DNA of 64,000 nucleotides from Flammeovirgaceae bacterium UBA2786 (GCA_002352225.1 DEIA01000022.1:1-64000); one strand, 5' to 3'. Shown: positions 25,823 through 35,358, numbered from the stretch's first letter. Program-made: numbers and translations. The notes: generated by a model from the letters alone, not told the origin.

Positions 25823-26446
25823 ATGCAAAAGAAAGTTTTATTCCTTGGTTTTGTCATCATGATGATAAGCACGCTCCCACTCAACGCACAGTATGCCAAA
25901 ACAGATAGTGCATACAAAAAATGGTTTGTGGGCAGCACTTTATTTTTATTGGGAAATTTAGATAACGTAAACCCGCCCGGCTTTGCTCAACTTAATGTAG
26001 GCTATCGTATTACAGGAAAAGATGTAATTTCTCTTGAGCTAATAACCTGGAAACATGCCTGGCCACTGGGTATTAATCCATTTTATAATAAGGCATACGG
26101 AACACCAGAAGAGAAATATCCTGGTTATATAAGAGAACATGGTTTTGGTTTTGCTTATCAACGATATTTTTGGAAAGGTCTTTACGCAGCGGTACACCTG
26201 GCGCCTATGTGGCAAACCTATAAAAATGAAAACGGGAATAAGGTGGGAGATGGTTTCATTCTATTCAATACGTATCGCGTTGGCTATCATGTTAAACTAT
26301 TTAAGGATCGTTTTTTTATAGAACCATCTCTTGGTGTTGCCGGACGGCCCTATTACACAGAAATGCCCGCTGGTTTTAAAGAAAAGGATGACAAGTGGCC
26401 TAAGTGGACACCTGAACCAGGGCTGCATTTCGGATATAATTTTTAG
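25823..26446 (+). CDS. Probable outer-membrane beta-barrel protein (paralog 2)
   Basis: The 207-residue protein has a signal peptide (MQKKVLFLGFVIMMISTLPLNAQ) and ends LHFGYNF. It matches paralog 1 along its length: KKWFVGSTLFLLGN, NVGYRITGKDVIS, KHAWPLGI, AYQRYFWKGLYAAVHL, KLFKDRFFIEPSLG. The ATG at 25823 is chosen because it aligns with paralog 1, and an upstream frame from 25790 would enter the promoter. The function is unknown. Confidence 0.7.
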   Translation: MQKKVLFLGFVIMMISTLPLNAQYAKTDSAYKKWFVGSTLFLLGNLDNVNPPGFAQLNVGYRITGKDVISLELITWKHAWPLGINPFYNKAYGTPEEKYPGYIREHGFGFAYQRYFWKGLYAAVHLAPMWQTYKNENGNKVGDGFILFNTYRVGYHVKLFKDRFFIEPSLGVAGRPYYTEMPAGFKEKDDKWPKWTPEPGLHFGYNF

Positions 26447-26455
26447 TTGCTAATT

Positions 26456-26887
26456 ATGCATAACTCAAAATCATCAGAAAAAGCACTGGAAGACATCAAT
26501 GTCAGTGTGAAACTGAAGCTTGCTGCGCTGTGGACGAGTTTAATGTTTCTCATTATCTATCTTGATTATTTTCACTTATACATGCCAGGTAAGGTAGAAG
26601 ATATTCTGAATGGGAAGGTGTTTGTATTTGATATCACGCAAGGATTTCTTTTAGCAGCACTCGCCTTAGTAACTATTCCGGCCTTGATGATTTTTCTTTC
26701 TGTTGCCTTGCCGGCTAACGTAAATCGCTGGGCTAATATCATTATTGCCGCGGTGAATATTCCTTTTATGTTGTTTAATCTGGCAGGAGAAGCCTGGATG
26801 CACATGGTGTTTGGCGCTGCTGTAGAAGTCGTTCTTCTTTGTCTGATTATCCGGTATGCCTGGAAATGGCCTCGTATTGAAACATGA
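26456..26887 (+). CDS. DUF6326-like membrane protein
   Basis: The 143-residue protein has four membrane segments (ALWTSLMFLIIYLDYFHLYM, FLLAALALVTIPALMIFLSV, WANIIIAAVNIPFMLF, AAVEVVLLCLIIRYAW). The N-terminal pattern (LEDINVSVKLKLAALWTSLM, then DYFHLYMPGKVEDIL) fits DUF6326. It lies 9 bp after the barrel gene and may be co-transcribed. No biochemical role is known to me. Confidence 0.65.
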   Translation: MHNSKSSEKALEDINVSVKLKLAALWTSLMFLIIYLDYFHLYMPGKVEDILNGKVFVFDITQGFLLAALALVTIPALMIFLSVALPANVNRWANIIIAAVNIPFMLFNLAGEAWMHMVFGAAVEVVLLCLIIRYAWKWPRIET

Positions 26888-27042
26888 AAATTATATAATA
26901 AAGTTTTATGAAAGTATGCGTGTATAGTTTCCTAACCATTGTAGTTCTGTTCTGCTAGCGGGGAAATTTCAGAAAATAAAGCGATTTTTGGGTTTTAACA
27001 AAGGCAGTGCTTTTCAAAACTCTAATAGTAATAATCTAAAAA

Positions 27043-28164
27043 TTGTTTTACATCGCTTCCATATCGATTGCATTCCTGCTTTCACTTATTCTATTTACAA
27101 AACAAGGAAAAACAAAAGCCGATGTAATCTTAGCTTTCTGGTTAGTCATAATCGGGGTGCATCTGGCATTTTATTATGCCAGTCTGGTAGCTGATCCATA
27201 TTATTATCCATACCTGTTAGTGGGCTACCCATTTCCTTTGCTTCACGGGCCCTTTCTTTATTTCTACACGGCTTCCCTCACTAACCAACACCCGTATTTG
27301 AAAAAACACCTTGCCTGGCACTTTATACCTGTGTTACTTATTTATAGTGTACTCATTCCCTTTTTTCTGCGTCCACATAGCGAAAGACTTGAAGTATTCG
27401 CTAACCATGGAGAGGGTTATGAGTGGTTTTTCATGATCCATCGAATTTTGGTTTTGTTATCAGGTGTGGCATACACCATTCTTTCATTGTGGTTGCTGCA
27501 TGGGCATATCGGCAATGTACAGAATAGATTCTCGCAGACAGAGAAGGTAAATTTGGCTTGGTTGCGATATTTGATTTATGGGGTTGGTGTTGTGTGGTTG
27601 GCTGTTTTTTTTGGCAATGACGTTATCATTTTTTCTTTGGTAGCATTATTTGTTTTGCTGCTGGGTTATTTCGGAATAAAACAGGTTGGCATTTTTACCC
27701 AGGCCAGTTTAATCGATTCATCTGTAGCTTTCAATGTTGTTGATAGTTCCCCGATAGAGGAACGGGAACAGGGAAAGTACCTTAAGTCGACACTATCATC
27801 CGAAAGACAAACTGAAATTCACGCTAAACTTGCCCGGGCTATGGATGAACAAAGATTATTTCTCAATCCTGAGCTTACCATCGCTCAGTTAGCGGAGTCC
27901 ATAGCGGTTCATCCCAATCATCTGTCGCAGGTCATTAATTCAATGGAGGCCAAAACTTTTTATGATTTTATAAACACATATCGGATAAACGAATTCAAAA
28001 AGTTGGCGGCCCAACCCCAAAATCAAAAGTATACGTTACTGGCGTTGGCTTTTGAGTGTGGTTTTAATTCCAAGACAGCCTTTTACAGAAATTTTAAGAA
28101 CCTTACAGGACAATCGCCAACGCAATATCTGAAAGACCAGGATATTCAAATTCAGGCGGGGTAG
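27043..28164 (+). CDS. AraC-family regulator with N-terminal membrane domain
   Basis: The 373-residue protein has about seven membrane helices (IASISIAFLLSLILF, VILAFWLVIIGVHLAFYYAS, GYPFPLLHGPFLYFYTASLT) and a C-terminal AraC DNA-binding domain (LTIAQLAESIAVHPNHLSQV, LALAFECGFNSKTAFYRNFK). This layout is frequent in Bacteroidota and probably senses an envelope signal. The only usable start is TTG at 27043; an in-frame stop lies just upstream. It precedes a hydrolase-DUF2306-CPBP operon and may regulate it, which is inference. Confidence 0.87.
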   Translation: MFYIASISIAFLLSLILFTKQGKTKADVILAFWLVIIGVHLAFYYASLVADPYYYPYLLVGYPFPLLHGPFLYFYTASLTNQHPYLKKHLAWHFIPVLLIYSVLIPFFLRPHSERLEVFANHGEGYEWFFMIHRILVLLSGVAYTILSLWLLHGHIGNVQNRFSQTEKVNLAWLRYLIYGVGVVWLAVFFGNDVIIFSLVALFVLLLGYFGIKQVGIFTQASLIDSSVAFNVVDSSPIEEREQGKYLKSTLSSERQTEIHAKLARAMDEQRLFLNPELTIAQLAESIAVHPNHLSQVINSMEAKTFYDFINTYRINEFKKLAAQPQNQKYTLLALAFECGFNSKTAFYRNFKNLTGQSPTQYLKDQDIQIQAG

Positions 28165-28331
28165 CTTATTCCATCGCTTTACTATTAGTCCCGATATCTA
28201 GTTCCACTTTACAGGGACGTTGATTACCAACAACATAAGAACATTTCGCCTTGTCTCAAAATGACTCCTTACTCATAGGGTGGAACTTTTCGTTGAGCTA
28301 CGTGCCATTTCTTTGTGGAAAAAATTAATCA

Positions 28332-29834
28332 ATGAAGTCATCGACAAGGGAGAGAACAAATACGCTGACCTTCGGGTGCTTAATCCTCCTTTTTTTACTG
28401 CAACCTTTTGCAAAGGTCCATTCTCAAAACAAAGAGGGCTTTTCACTGAAGAATAAAGAAGTAGTAAAGATTGAGGGTAAAGATTATGTTTTACTAAGAG
28501 GTGAATTAACGGTTCCGGAAGACAGAAGCAAACCCGATTCAAGAGTTTTAATAATCCCGGTGCAAATTATTAGAGCGTTTGGTGAAAATGCAGCCGAGCC
28601 AATTTTTTGGCTTGATGGAGGGCCGGGAGCGTCCAACATTTTGTCAATAGAAAAAATAGCTTCCGCCTCTCCCTCAAAGTTACTAACCAATCACGATTTT
28701 GTGTGTATCGGGTACCGGGGAGTAGATGGTACAACGGTGCTCAAGTCAAGAAAAATCAACAAATCGTTTAAAGGGCTCCATCATAAAATGCTTAGTGACG
28801 AATCCTTGAATAATGTTGAAGCAAAAATAAAAGCGTATTGCAGCAGTTTAAAAAAAGATGGTATTGATATTAACCAGTACACGATTCTTAATGTGATTGA
28901 TGATCTTGATTATGCCAGACAGCTATTAGGCTATGCTAAAATAAACTTGTTATCAGCGAGCTATGGAACACGGGTAGCTTTACTCTATAGTTATAGATAC
29001 CCATTAGTGATCAGACGCACAATTATGATTGGGGCCTGCCCTCCTGGTTATTTTCTAACAAGACAGGAACAGGCAGAAAACATAATAAACTATTACGATA
29101 GCTTGTACAAGGTAAGCTCCGGTATGGAATATAAAGGATCTATTAAAGATGCGATGCAAAGGGCATTCGACAATTTACCAAGACGATGGGCAACATTTCG
29201 ATTAGATGCTGATAAGATTAAAGCCGGAACTACGGGGATGCTCTATGCGCGTGGCTCTGCTGTTTGGGCATTTAATGCTTACTTCAAAGCCGCTAATGAA
29301 GGAGACTTTAGTGAGTTATACATGTTGCAAAAAATATTCGAGATGAGCAATAAAGCTATTATAGGAGATGTGTATGCCAAAACCGTGAGTGCAGATTGGG
29401 AGAACACCATTGACCTTCCCACAAGAGAGCAATTCAGGAATTCATCTACCCTATTGGGCAACAATATTTCTGCTATATATGGTTCAACCGCTCATGCCTG
29501 GTCAATAAAATCAATACCGGATGAATATAAAAAATGCAGAGTAAGTGAGGATGAAGTACTGGTCATCAGTGGTGATCTCGATTTCAGAACACCTGCTGAC
29601 ATTACTAACAGAGAATTGATGCCTTTCTTAAAAAACGGAAAGCATATTGTGCTCAAAAATATGTCGCACAGTGACATTCTGTTGAATGTGATGAAGAGTC
29701 AGGATTTTCTTTATCAATACTTTGAGTCAGGAATAGTAGATGAATCATTGATACGTTCCGTTCCAGTCTTGGACCTTACCTCCCAATCGAGACTTGGAAA
29801 AGTAAAAATATTTGTAGCAGGTTTAATCATGTAA
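28332..29834 (+). CDS. Secreted alpha/beta hydrolase (tripeptidyl/prolyl aminopeptidase-like)
   Basis: The 500-residue protein starts with a signal peptide (about residues 1-33, ending KVHSQ). The alpha/beta-hydrolase core has an oxyanion motif FWLDGGPGASN, a nucleophile elbow LLSASYGTRVALLY in which Ser replaces the first Gly of GxSxG, an acid at LVISGDLDFRTPADI and a histidine at NMSHSDILL. The late strands fit a TAP-like C-terminal region. A peptidase or esterase on small substrates in the periplasm is likely. Its stop overlaps the next ATG (TAATG), so it is coupled to the DUF2306 gene. Confidence 0.8.
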   Translation: MKSSTRERTNTLTFGCLILLFLLQPFAKVHSQNKEGFSLKNKEVVKIEGKDYVLLRGELTVPEDRSKPDSRVLIIPVQIIRAFGENAAEPIFWLDGGPGASNILSIEKIASASPSKLLTNHDFVCIGYRGVDGTTVLKSRKINKSFKGLHHKMLSDESLNNVEAKIKAYCSSLKKDGIDINQYTILNVIDDLDYARQLLGYAKINLLSASYGTRVALLYSYRYPLVIRRTIMIGACPPGYFLTRQEQAENIINYYDSLYKVSSGMEYKGSIKDAMQRAFDNLPRRWATFRLDADKIKAGTTGMLYARGSAVWAFNAYFKAANEGDFSELYMLQKIFEMSNKAIIGDVYAKTVSADWENTIDLPTREQFRNSSTLLGNNISAIYGSTAHAWSIKSIPDEYKKCRVSEDEVLVISGDLDFRTPADITNRELMPFLKNGKHIVLKNMSHSDILLNVMKSQDFLYQYFESGIVDESLIRSVPVLDLTSQSRLGKVKIFVAGLIM

Positions 29835-30514
29835 TGAGTATGAATATTAAATGGCTAAGCCGGTTCGCGATTGTAGTTGCTTACCTACCATTGATCTCTT
29901 TTATCATTTTTATTGGTTTGTATCCGTTACAGTTTTTTTTGTCTGATGGCACAGTAGGTATACTCAATATGAAGAGCGATACGCTTTTGAAAGATAAAGT
30001 CTGGAAGACTTTTTTTAACACGCATATAATTTTTGGTGGCCTGGCCTTATTGGTAGGCTGGATTCAATTCAATAAGTATATCAGGAATAACTATCGCAGG
30101 CTTCACCGAATTGTCGGAATGCTATATGTATTTTTTACCTGGTTAAGTGTTCTGGGTATTGGCTATATCAGTTTCTTTGCGGAAGGCGGAGCCATCGCTT
30201 TTTTTGGTTTTGTTATAGGCGGGTTAATCTGGTTTTACACCACTATTCAGGGATACATTACAATCAGAAACGGGCTGTTTACTAAACATCAACAGTATTT
30301 AACGTATAGTTATGCTACTTGCCTTGGAGCTGCAACGTTGCGCATATGGTTGCCAATCTTAGTGAGATATACCGATAATTTTATTTTGTCTTACCAATTG
30401 GTATCATGGATCAGTTGGCTTCCTAATTTGATAGTGGCATTTTTTATTATAAAGAGACAAGCGAGCAAGGCAACAGAGAAAATCAGTCTTATAGGTAATA
30501 AACATTTTACATAA
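29834..30514 (+). CDS. DUF2306 membrane protein
   Basis: The 226-residue protein has about six membrane segments. The DUF2306 pattern is clear: NTHIIFGGLALLVGWIQF, RRLHRIVGMLYVFFTWLS, FYTTIQGYITIRNG and FTKHQQYLTYSYATCLGAAT. The paired histidines in NTHI and RLHR may bind a cofactor, but this is not established. The ATG at 29834 overlaps the hydrolase stop; an alternative ATG is at 29840. The stop overlaps the CPBP gene in the same way. Confidence 0.8.
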   Translation: MSMNIKWLSRFAIVVAYLPLISFIIFIGLYPLQFFLSDGTVGILNMKSDTLLKDKVWKTFFNTHIIFGGLALLVGWIQFNKYIRNNYRRLHRIVGMLYVFFTWLSVLGIGYISFFAEGGAIAFFGFVIGGLIWFYTTIQGYITIRNGLFTKHQQYLTYSYATCLGAATLRIWLPILVRYTDNFILSYQLVSWISWLPNLIVAFFIIKRQASKATEKISLIGNKHFT

Positions 30515-31386
30515 TGAAACCGGAATCTGTTTCCTTTGGGTTAATCATTAATTATTGCGCCTGGCTTTTTATTTTAAGCTGGGGATTGCAGATAATGGCA
30601 ATTATAACGACTAACGGCCTGGATGACCCTGAAATGAAGTGGTGGTTAGCAGTCACTATGCTATCTCCTGGTATAGTTACGTTTTTCTACTTGTTCTTCA
30701 ACCCTTCATTAAAATGTAAACTACAGTGGAAACCAAGTTTGAGGTTAATTAGTACTATGTTCTTTTCAGTTTTGGTTCCAATCGCATTCGCCTTTATAGT
30801 AGTAATAATTTTTGAATCGTTTCAGTGGGGCACATCAAGATGGTTTGTATTTTCAATTAAGAATGTTATTATTTCTGGTGGCCCTTTTCTATTAGGTTTG
30901 GGTAGCCAATCCTGGGTACTTTTCTCACTCAACATATTTACAACTGGATTTGTCTTTGCCGTAGCTAACAGTTTTTTAGCGGCTGGAGAAGAGATAGCGT
31001 GGCGTGGTTTACTTCAGGGATTGTTAATTGAGCGCCTGGGTGTTTGGAAAGGTATTTTGCTTTTAGGGTTTCTTTGGTCGATGTGGCATCTGCCGATACA
31101 AATATTTGGCTACAACTATCCAGAAAGCCCTGTAGCGGGAAGTTTAATTATCTCGCCATTGATACTAATAGGCTACTCATTTTTCATGGGTTGGCTTACA
31201 ATTTATTCTAAAAGTTTTATCCCGGCTGCAATGGCGCATGGAGCCGGTAATGGAATACAAGAAGGAATTATTTCGCAGATCGATCTTGTTACACCGGAGT
31301 TGTATATGTACCTAATAAGGCTTTTAACGTCATTAACCATAGGGTTAATCTTTATGTACTTCATCCAAAGAATAAAATCGAAATGA
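30514..31386 (+). CDS. CPBP-family intramembrane metalloprotease
   Basis: The 290-residue protein has about eight hydrophobic segments and the CPBP/CAAX-protease motifs: EEIAWRGLLQ (EExxxR), FLWSMWHLPIQ (conserved His) and FIPAAMAHGAGN (second His). It probably cleaves within or near the membrane; bacterial members include peptide-maturation and immunity proteins. It is the third gene of a start-stop overlapping operon with the hydrolase and the DUF2306 protein. Its substrate is unknown. Confidence 0.85.
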   Translation: MKPESVSFGLIINYCAWLFILSWGLQIMAIITTNGLDDPEMKWWLAVTMLSPGIVTFFYLFFNPSLKCKLQWKPSLRLISTMFFSVLVPIAFAFIVVIIFESFQWGTSRWFVFSIKNVIISGGPFLLGLGSQSWVLFSLNIFTTGFVFAVANSFLAAGEEIAWRGLLQGLLIERLGVWKGILLLGFLWSMWHLPIQIFGYNYPESPVAGSLIISPLILIGYSFFMGWLTIYSKSFIPAAMAHGAGNGIQEGIISQIDLVTPELYMYLIRLLTSLTIGLIFMYFIQRIKSK

Positions 31387-31431
31387 AAATGCCTTATTTA
31401 CTGAAAGAAACCACAACAATCTGGTGCTTTA

Positions 31432-31445
31432 TTAACTTAAGTGAA
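31432..31445. promoter_or_regulatory. Candidate Crp/Fnr operator 3
   Basis: TTAACTTAAGTGAA, identical to operator 1. A -7-like CTATTTTG (31468-31475) begins 36 bp after the site begins, within one base of the other two promoters. The next gene starts at 31552, leaving an untranslated leader of about 70 bp. Confidence 0.55.
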
Positions 31446-31551
31446 CGTCCGAATTTTTATCTGAGCTCTATTTTGCGCAATTGTTGGCAGAGGCCCGTAT
31501 AACACATCTCTCCTCAAAAATTTTAATTAACCAAGTTACTGTCTAGCGTAT

Positions 31552-31932
31552 ATGTCATATTGTAAAAATTTAAAAAAGTACTTTATATCCTTAATTGCCT
31601 TTGCACTCTTTGTTCAATGTGAAGATCCATGCAATGGAGAACCGCCAAAAGCGAAAGTAGAATCCAATAGCGTAAGTATCAGTAGCAACAGGGTTTGGGT
31701 AACCTTTAATCATCAATCCGGGCAGACCTTTCAGCTGCAGGATATTACAGAAGATAACCCTAAAACTACCGGACCGCTTCCGGCTGGCCAGTATTCCATT
31801 CATGCAACAGTATCGAAAAGCACCGGTACACAAACCATTCGGTTGAATGCTCAACTCAAAGACTGTATTGATTACAAAGTATTTGTTAATGCCACAAGCT
31901 TAAGCATGTATGTGAGCGGAGAGGAACGTTGA
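31552..31932 (+). CDS. Small lipoprotein-like envelope protein, unrecognised
   Basis: The 126-residue protein has a hydrophobic N-terminus (YFISLIAFALFVQC) followed by EDPCNGEPP. The Cys after FVQ could be a lipid site, although Gln at -1 is unusual. The rest looks like one beta-sandwich domain (VWVTFNHQSGQTFQLQDI, LPAGQYSIHATVSKSTG, DYKVFVNATSLSMYVSG). It is downstream of candidate operator 3. The function is unknown. Confidence 0.6.
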   Translation: MSYCKNLKKYFISLIAFALFVQCEDPCNGEPPKAKVESNSVSISSNRVWVTFNHQSGQTFQLQDITEDNPKTTGPLPAGQYSIHATVSKSTGTQTIRLNAQLKDCIDYKVFVNATSLSMYVSGEER

Positions 31933-32000
31933 GCGCAATACCATTCTCGGTAAATTAGTTTAACAACCTGAAGTATTACTTAAATTTATAAACCAACAAA

Positions 32001-32390
32001 ATGAAAAAATTGTTTTTTGCTCTGATTGCATTACTTTCAGTTTTAACGTCATGCAGCAATGATGACGATAAAGAACCACAAAATACATCGCGTACACTAC
32101 GGTACGAATTAACAGGCAATTTCTCTGGCAGTAACATCATTGCGGTATATACCACTGCAAGTGGTGGAACCGTTACAGAACAGATAGCTTCACTACCCTG
32201 GAGTAAAGAGATTACCTTCGACTCTACCGTAAGGGGCGCGAACCTGGTAGTCTCCGGAGCTGGCGGTACTGGAGGCCAGCAAACTACTCTGATAATCAAG
32301 AGAGGGGGTAAGCAATTAGGAACTCCCACAACCGCTACGGCTGATGCCGGAGGTATTTTCACGATTTCTTTACCGGTGATAATCTTTTAG
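32001..32390 (+). CDS. Small lipoprotein, unrecognised
   Basis: The 129-residue protein has a classic lipoprotein signal (MKKLFFALIALLSVLTSC) and an acidic tether SNDDDKEP. The remainder (LRYELTGNFSGSNIIAVYTT, GANLVVSGAGGTGGQQTTLI) is beta-rich and low in charge. It follows the previous small envelope gene by about 70 bp. No family is recognised. Confidence 0.65.
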   Translation: MKKLFFALIALLSVLTSCSNDDDKEPQNTSRTLRYELTGNFSGSNIIAVYTTASGGTVTEQIASLPWSKEITFDSTVRGANLVVSGAGGTGGQQTTLIIKRGGKQLGTPTTATADAGGIFTISLPVIIF

Positions 32391-32415
32391 TGTTGCGCTA
32401 AAATCATAATGTAAA

Positions 32416-32832
32416 ATGCCTTTCCTGAAATTATTGGTGATACCATTCTTCTTATTAACCACAATTCATTCAACCGCACAGAATAGTACCCATGAAACAA
32501 AAACAGATTCTCTTCTGTTACCAGAAGTTTTTCCCGCATTTCCAGGAGGTGCAATTGAATGGCAAAAATTTCTGCAAAAAAATCTAAATCCAGAAGTGCC
32601 GGTAGACTTTGGTGCAAATGTCGGGCATTACATCGTAAAAGTTAGATTTATTGTGAACGTAGATAGCACCGTTTCTTCCATTGAAGCCCTAACGAAATTT
32701 GGTTACGGTATGGAAACGGAAGTGATTAGAGTGATTTTAAAATCTGGAAAATGGATACCTGGTTTGCTTAACGGAAGTCCGATAAAGACTTATATGGTGC
32801 AGCCAGTAATCTTTGTGATCAATGATGAATGA
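32416..32832 (+). CDS. Secreted TonB C-terminal-like domain protein
   Basis: The 138-residue protein has a signal peptide (ending TIHSTAQ). Its domain resembles the TonB C-terminal fold: FPGGAIEWQKFLQKNLNPEV, HYIVKVRFIVNVDSTVSSIE, then VIRVILKSGKWIPGLLNG. Small secreted TonB_C proteins are common in Bacteroidota. It has no transmembrane anchor beyond the signal, so it is not a full energy transducer. Confidence 0.7.
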   Translation: MPFLKLLVIPFFLLTTIHSTAQNSTHETKTDSLLLPEVFPAFPGGAIEWQKFLQKNLNPEVPVDFGANVGHYIVKVRFIVNVDSTVSSIEALTKFGYGMETEVIRVILKSGKWIPGLLNGSPIKTYMVQPVIFVINDE

Positions 32833-32869
32833 TATAAACTACTTCTACTTTCACTAAATAGTAAATCGA

Positions 32870-33682
32870 ATGAATAAAAATAATAAAATTTTAATACTGC
32901 TGCTTTGCGTAAGTTTCATAGGTAATGCTCAGAAACGAGATACGATACAGATTACATCGGAGTATATTAATACCAAAGTTCTACGCGAGGGAACCCATCG
33001 CTACCTCGTCTACTTCAAAATGAAAAAAGATGCCCCCCGCACTCAAACACAATTCTGGACCCGGACGATTTCCCGTACAGTATACAACGGAAAGCCCTGT
33101 ATCGAAATCAATCAGGAATGGGAAGATAAGGACAGCATCATGCACGTGGTAAAATCCATCTCCGATGCCGAAACCATGCAACCGATGTATCACAGAACGT
33201 GGTGGAAGGTACAGCGATCCAGAGCTGCCAATACAAAAACGGTAAGCGAAACAATTGTGGATTTCTCAAAAAAGAAGATTGAGTATAACGGAAAGCAGGT
33301 AAGTGATGCCGATTCAATTAAGCAGGTGAAAAAAATATGGGAAGGCTATCAGTCTTCGGTCGATAAATACTTCCTAAACTGGCATTTAGATTTGGAAGTC
33401 TTTCCATTATTACCTTTTAAAGAAGGTGTAACTTTTGTAATCCCTTTTTACGATCCCGGCACAGGCTCTTCTTTTCAACAAGTAGCTTACACCGTTATGG
33501 GCTCTGGGGAGTTGGTTGGGTACAACGACCAAAAAATTGATTGCTGGTTAATGTCACATGAAGAAAGGGGTAACAAAGAGATCTTCTGGATAAGTAAGAA
33601 AACAAGAGAGGTTTTGAAACTTGAGCAAGAAATCAATGGAAGCCTTTATCGTTATAAAATTAAACTAGGATTCAGTATTTAA
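32870..33682 (+). CDS. Secreted protein, DUF3108-like beta fold
   Basis: The 270-residue protein has a short signal (NKILILLLCVSFIGNAQ). The remaining beta-rich sequence includes SRTVYNGKPCIEINQEWEDK, VSETIVDFSKKKIEYNGK, FPLLPFKEGVTFVIPFYDPG, and KEIFWISKKTREVLKLEQ. This resembles DUF3108-type lipid-envelope proteins that end with a strand on conversion of units, but the match is weak. It starts 37 bp after the TonB_C-like gene. Confidence 0.6.
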   Translation: MNKNNKILILLLCVSFIGNAQKRDTIQITSEYINTKVLREGTHRYLVYFKMKKDAPRTQTQFWTRTISRTVYNGKPCIEINQEWEDKDSIMHVVKSISDAETMQPMYHRTWWKVQRSRAANTKTVSETIVDFSKKKIEYNGKQVSDADSIKQVKKIWEGYQSSVDKYFLNWHLDLEVFPLLPFKEGVTFVIPFYDPGTGSSFQQVAYTVMGSGELVGYNDQKIDCWLMSHEERGNKEIFWISKKTREVLKLEQEINGSLYRYKIKLGFSI

Positions 33683-33795
33683 GCAAAACAATCCTAGTGA
33701 AACGGCACGTCAAAGTTGAGAGCTTTTAGACTTCTTCAATCATTGTTTGGGATTTCATTTCTCATTAGGTAGATTAGATTACATGTTCGATAGAT

Positions 33796-35358
33796 ATGAA
33801 AAGTAAGATATTTACATTCCTTAAAATCTTTTCAGTAATTATTCTTTTCTTATTGTTAATTATTGTGCTGGCTATTTTATGGCCAATGCCTCAACTAAAA
33901 CCACCTGCAAAGCACAGTACGGTATTCATAAAATCAATAAATATAATTGATGTGAAATCCGGGAATCTGCTAAAGAATCGGGACATTCTGATAAAGGACA
34001 ATATTATTTTAGCTATAGATACCTCTGGCATCTTAAAAGCGCATGCTGCTTCCCTGCTAATTGAAGGCACCGGCAGGTATGTAATGCCAGGTCTATGGGA
34101 TATGCATACGCATTCAAATCAACATTCCGAGTGGCTTCATCACCCGCTTTTTATTGCCAATGGTGTTACTGGAATAAGAGATATGTCGGGGCAGCTTAGC
34201 AAAAGAGATAGTTATTTTGCTGGCAGCAAAGAACGCTTGAGGTGGAATGATGAATTGAATGAGAACAATAGCGTAACGCCAAGATATGTTTTGCAAAGTA
34301 GTTTTCAGATTGATGGAGCATTTTCTGTTCCCGGTGGCTTTCCTGAGTTTTTCAAACTTCAGAAAGTTGAGGATGTTGATTCCCTTTTACGCTTTTACAA
34401 AAATGAAAAAGTTGATTTCATCAAAGTATATAACCAAATACCACCAGAACCATATAAAAGACTTGTATCAGAAGCTACCAATTACGGAATGCATGTTGCC
34501 GGTCATAAGCCAATATTTGTGAGTCTTAAAGATGCCATTGTATTAGGGCAAAAAAGTTTTGAGCATGGACGTATTTTCTTATACGAATGCTTCCCTAATG
34601 CAGATAGTTTACGAACATCAGATAATTGGAATAAATTTCTCTCAAAATCCAGGGCATCAATGGTTAGAGACTATAATCCAGAATTGGCAAAAGGATTAAT
34701 GCTATTGATGAAAGAACGTAACGCACATTGGTGTCCAACGCTTCAAACACTCAAGTTTGAGGCGTTTGCTCATGAGCCGGCATTTCTGCAAAATCCAAAC
34801 TTAAAGTACATCAATTATATTAGCAAAAAACTTTGGTGGGATGGTGATGTCCGCAACAACACAAAGAGAAATCTATCGAAAGAAGGAAAGGGTATTAGTG
34901 CGGCTTTTTATAATGCTGCCAAAGAACAGATAAAAATAGCGAGTGATATAGGGGTACCCATTATGACAGGCACCGATGTCAGCGATTCCTATATTTTTGC
35001 AGGATTTAGTATGCATAATGAATTAGAAGATTTAACCAAAAGTGGGTTGTCAAACCTAAAGGCATTGCAAAGCGCAACTATTGTTCCGGCAAAGTTTGCT
35101 GGAGCAGATAAGGATTATGGAACAATTGAAGTTGGAAAGATTGCCGACTTAGTTATTTTAGATAGAAACCCTTTAGATAATATTGCCCACTCCAAAACAA
35201 TTAACGGTGTTATCTTGAATGGGGTATATTACGATTCACAAAAAATTGAAGAATTAAAAAGTTTTACGCAGTCACTTTCCTTAAGTTTTCATATGAACGT
35301 AAAAGTTTTTTTCAGCCTTATAGGTAGCCCGCTGATTAGAGTACAGTGGGCTGATTAA
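33796..35358 (+). CDS. Membrane-anchored amidohydrolase
   Basis: The 520-residue protein has one N-terminal membrane anchor (FSVIILFLLLIIVLAILW). It continues as a metal-dependent amidohydrolase: GRYVMPGLWDMHTHSNQHS (HxH metal site), then DFIKVYNQIP, YGMHVAGHKPIF, EHGRIFLYE, PIMTGTDVSD (late Asp) and GTIEVGKIADLVILDRNPL (composite domain). It is likely exported with the catalytic domain outside the cytoplasm. The substrate is unknown; imidazolonepropionase- and prolidase-like relatives are possible. Confidence 0.85.
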   Translation: MKSKIFTFLKIFSVIILFLLLIIVLAILWPMPQLKPPAKHSTVFIKSINIIDVKSGNLLKNRDILIKDNIILAIDTSGILKAHAASLLIEGTGRYVMPGLWDMHTHSNQHSEWLHHPLFIANGVTGIRDMSGQLSKRDSYFAGSKERLRWNDELNENNSVTPRYVLQSSFQIDGAFSVPGGFPEFFKLQKVEDVDSLLRFYKNEKVDFIKVYNQIPPEPYKRLVSEATNYGMHVAGHKPIFVSLKDAIVLGQKSFEHGRIFLYECFPNADSLRTSDNWNKFLSKSRASMVRDYNPELAKGLMLLMKERNAHWCPTLQTLKFEAFAHEPAFLQNPNLKYINYISKKLWWDGDVRNNTKRNLSKEGKGISAAFYNAAKEQIKIASDIGVPIMTGTDVSDSYIFAGFSMHNELEDLTKSGLSNLKALQSATIVPAKFAGADKDYGTIEVGKIADLVILDRNPLDNIAHSKTINGVILNGVYYDSQKIEELKSFTQSLSLSFHMNVKVFFSLIGSPLIRVQWAD

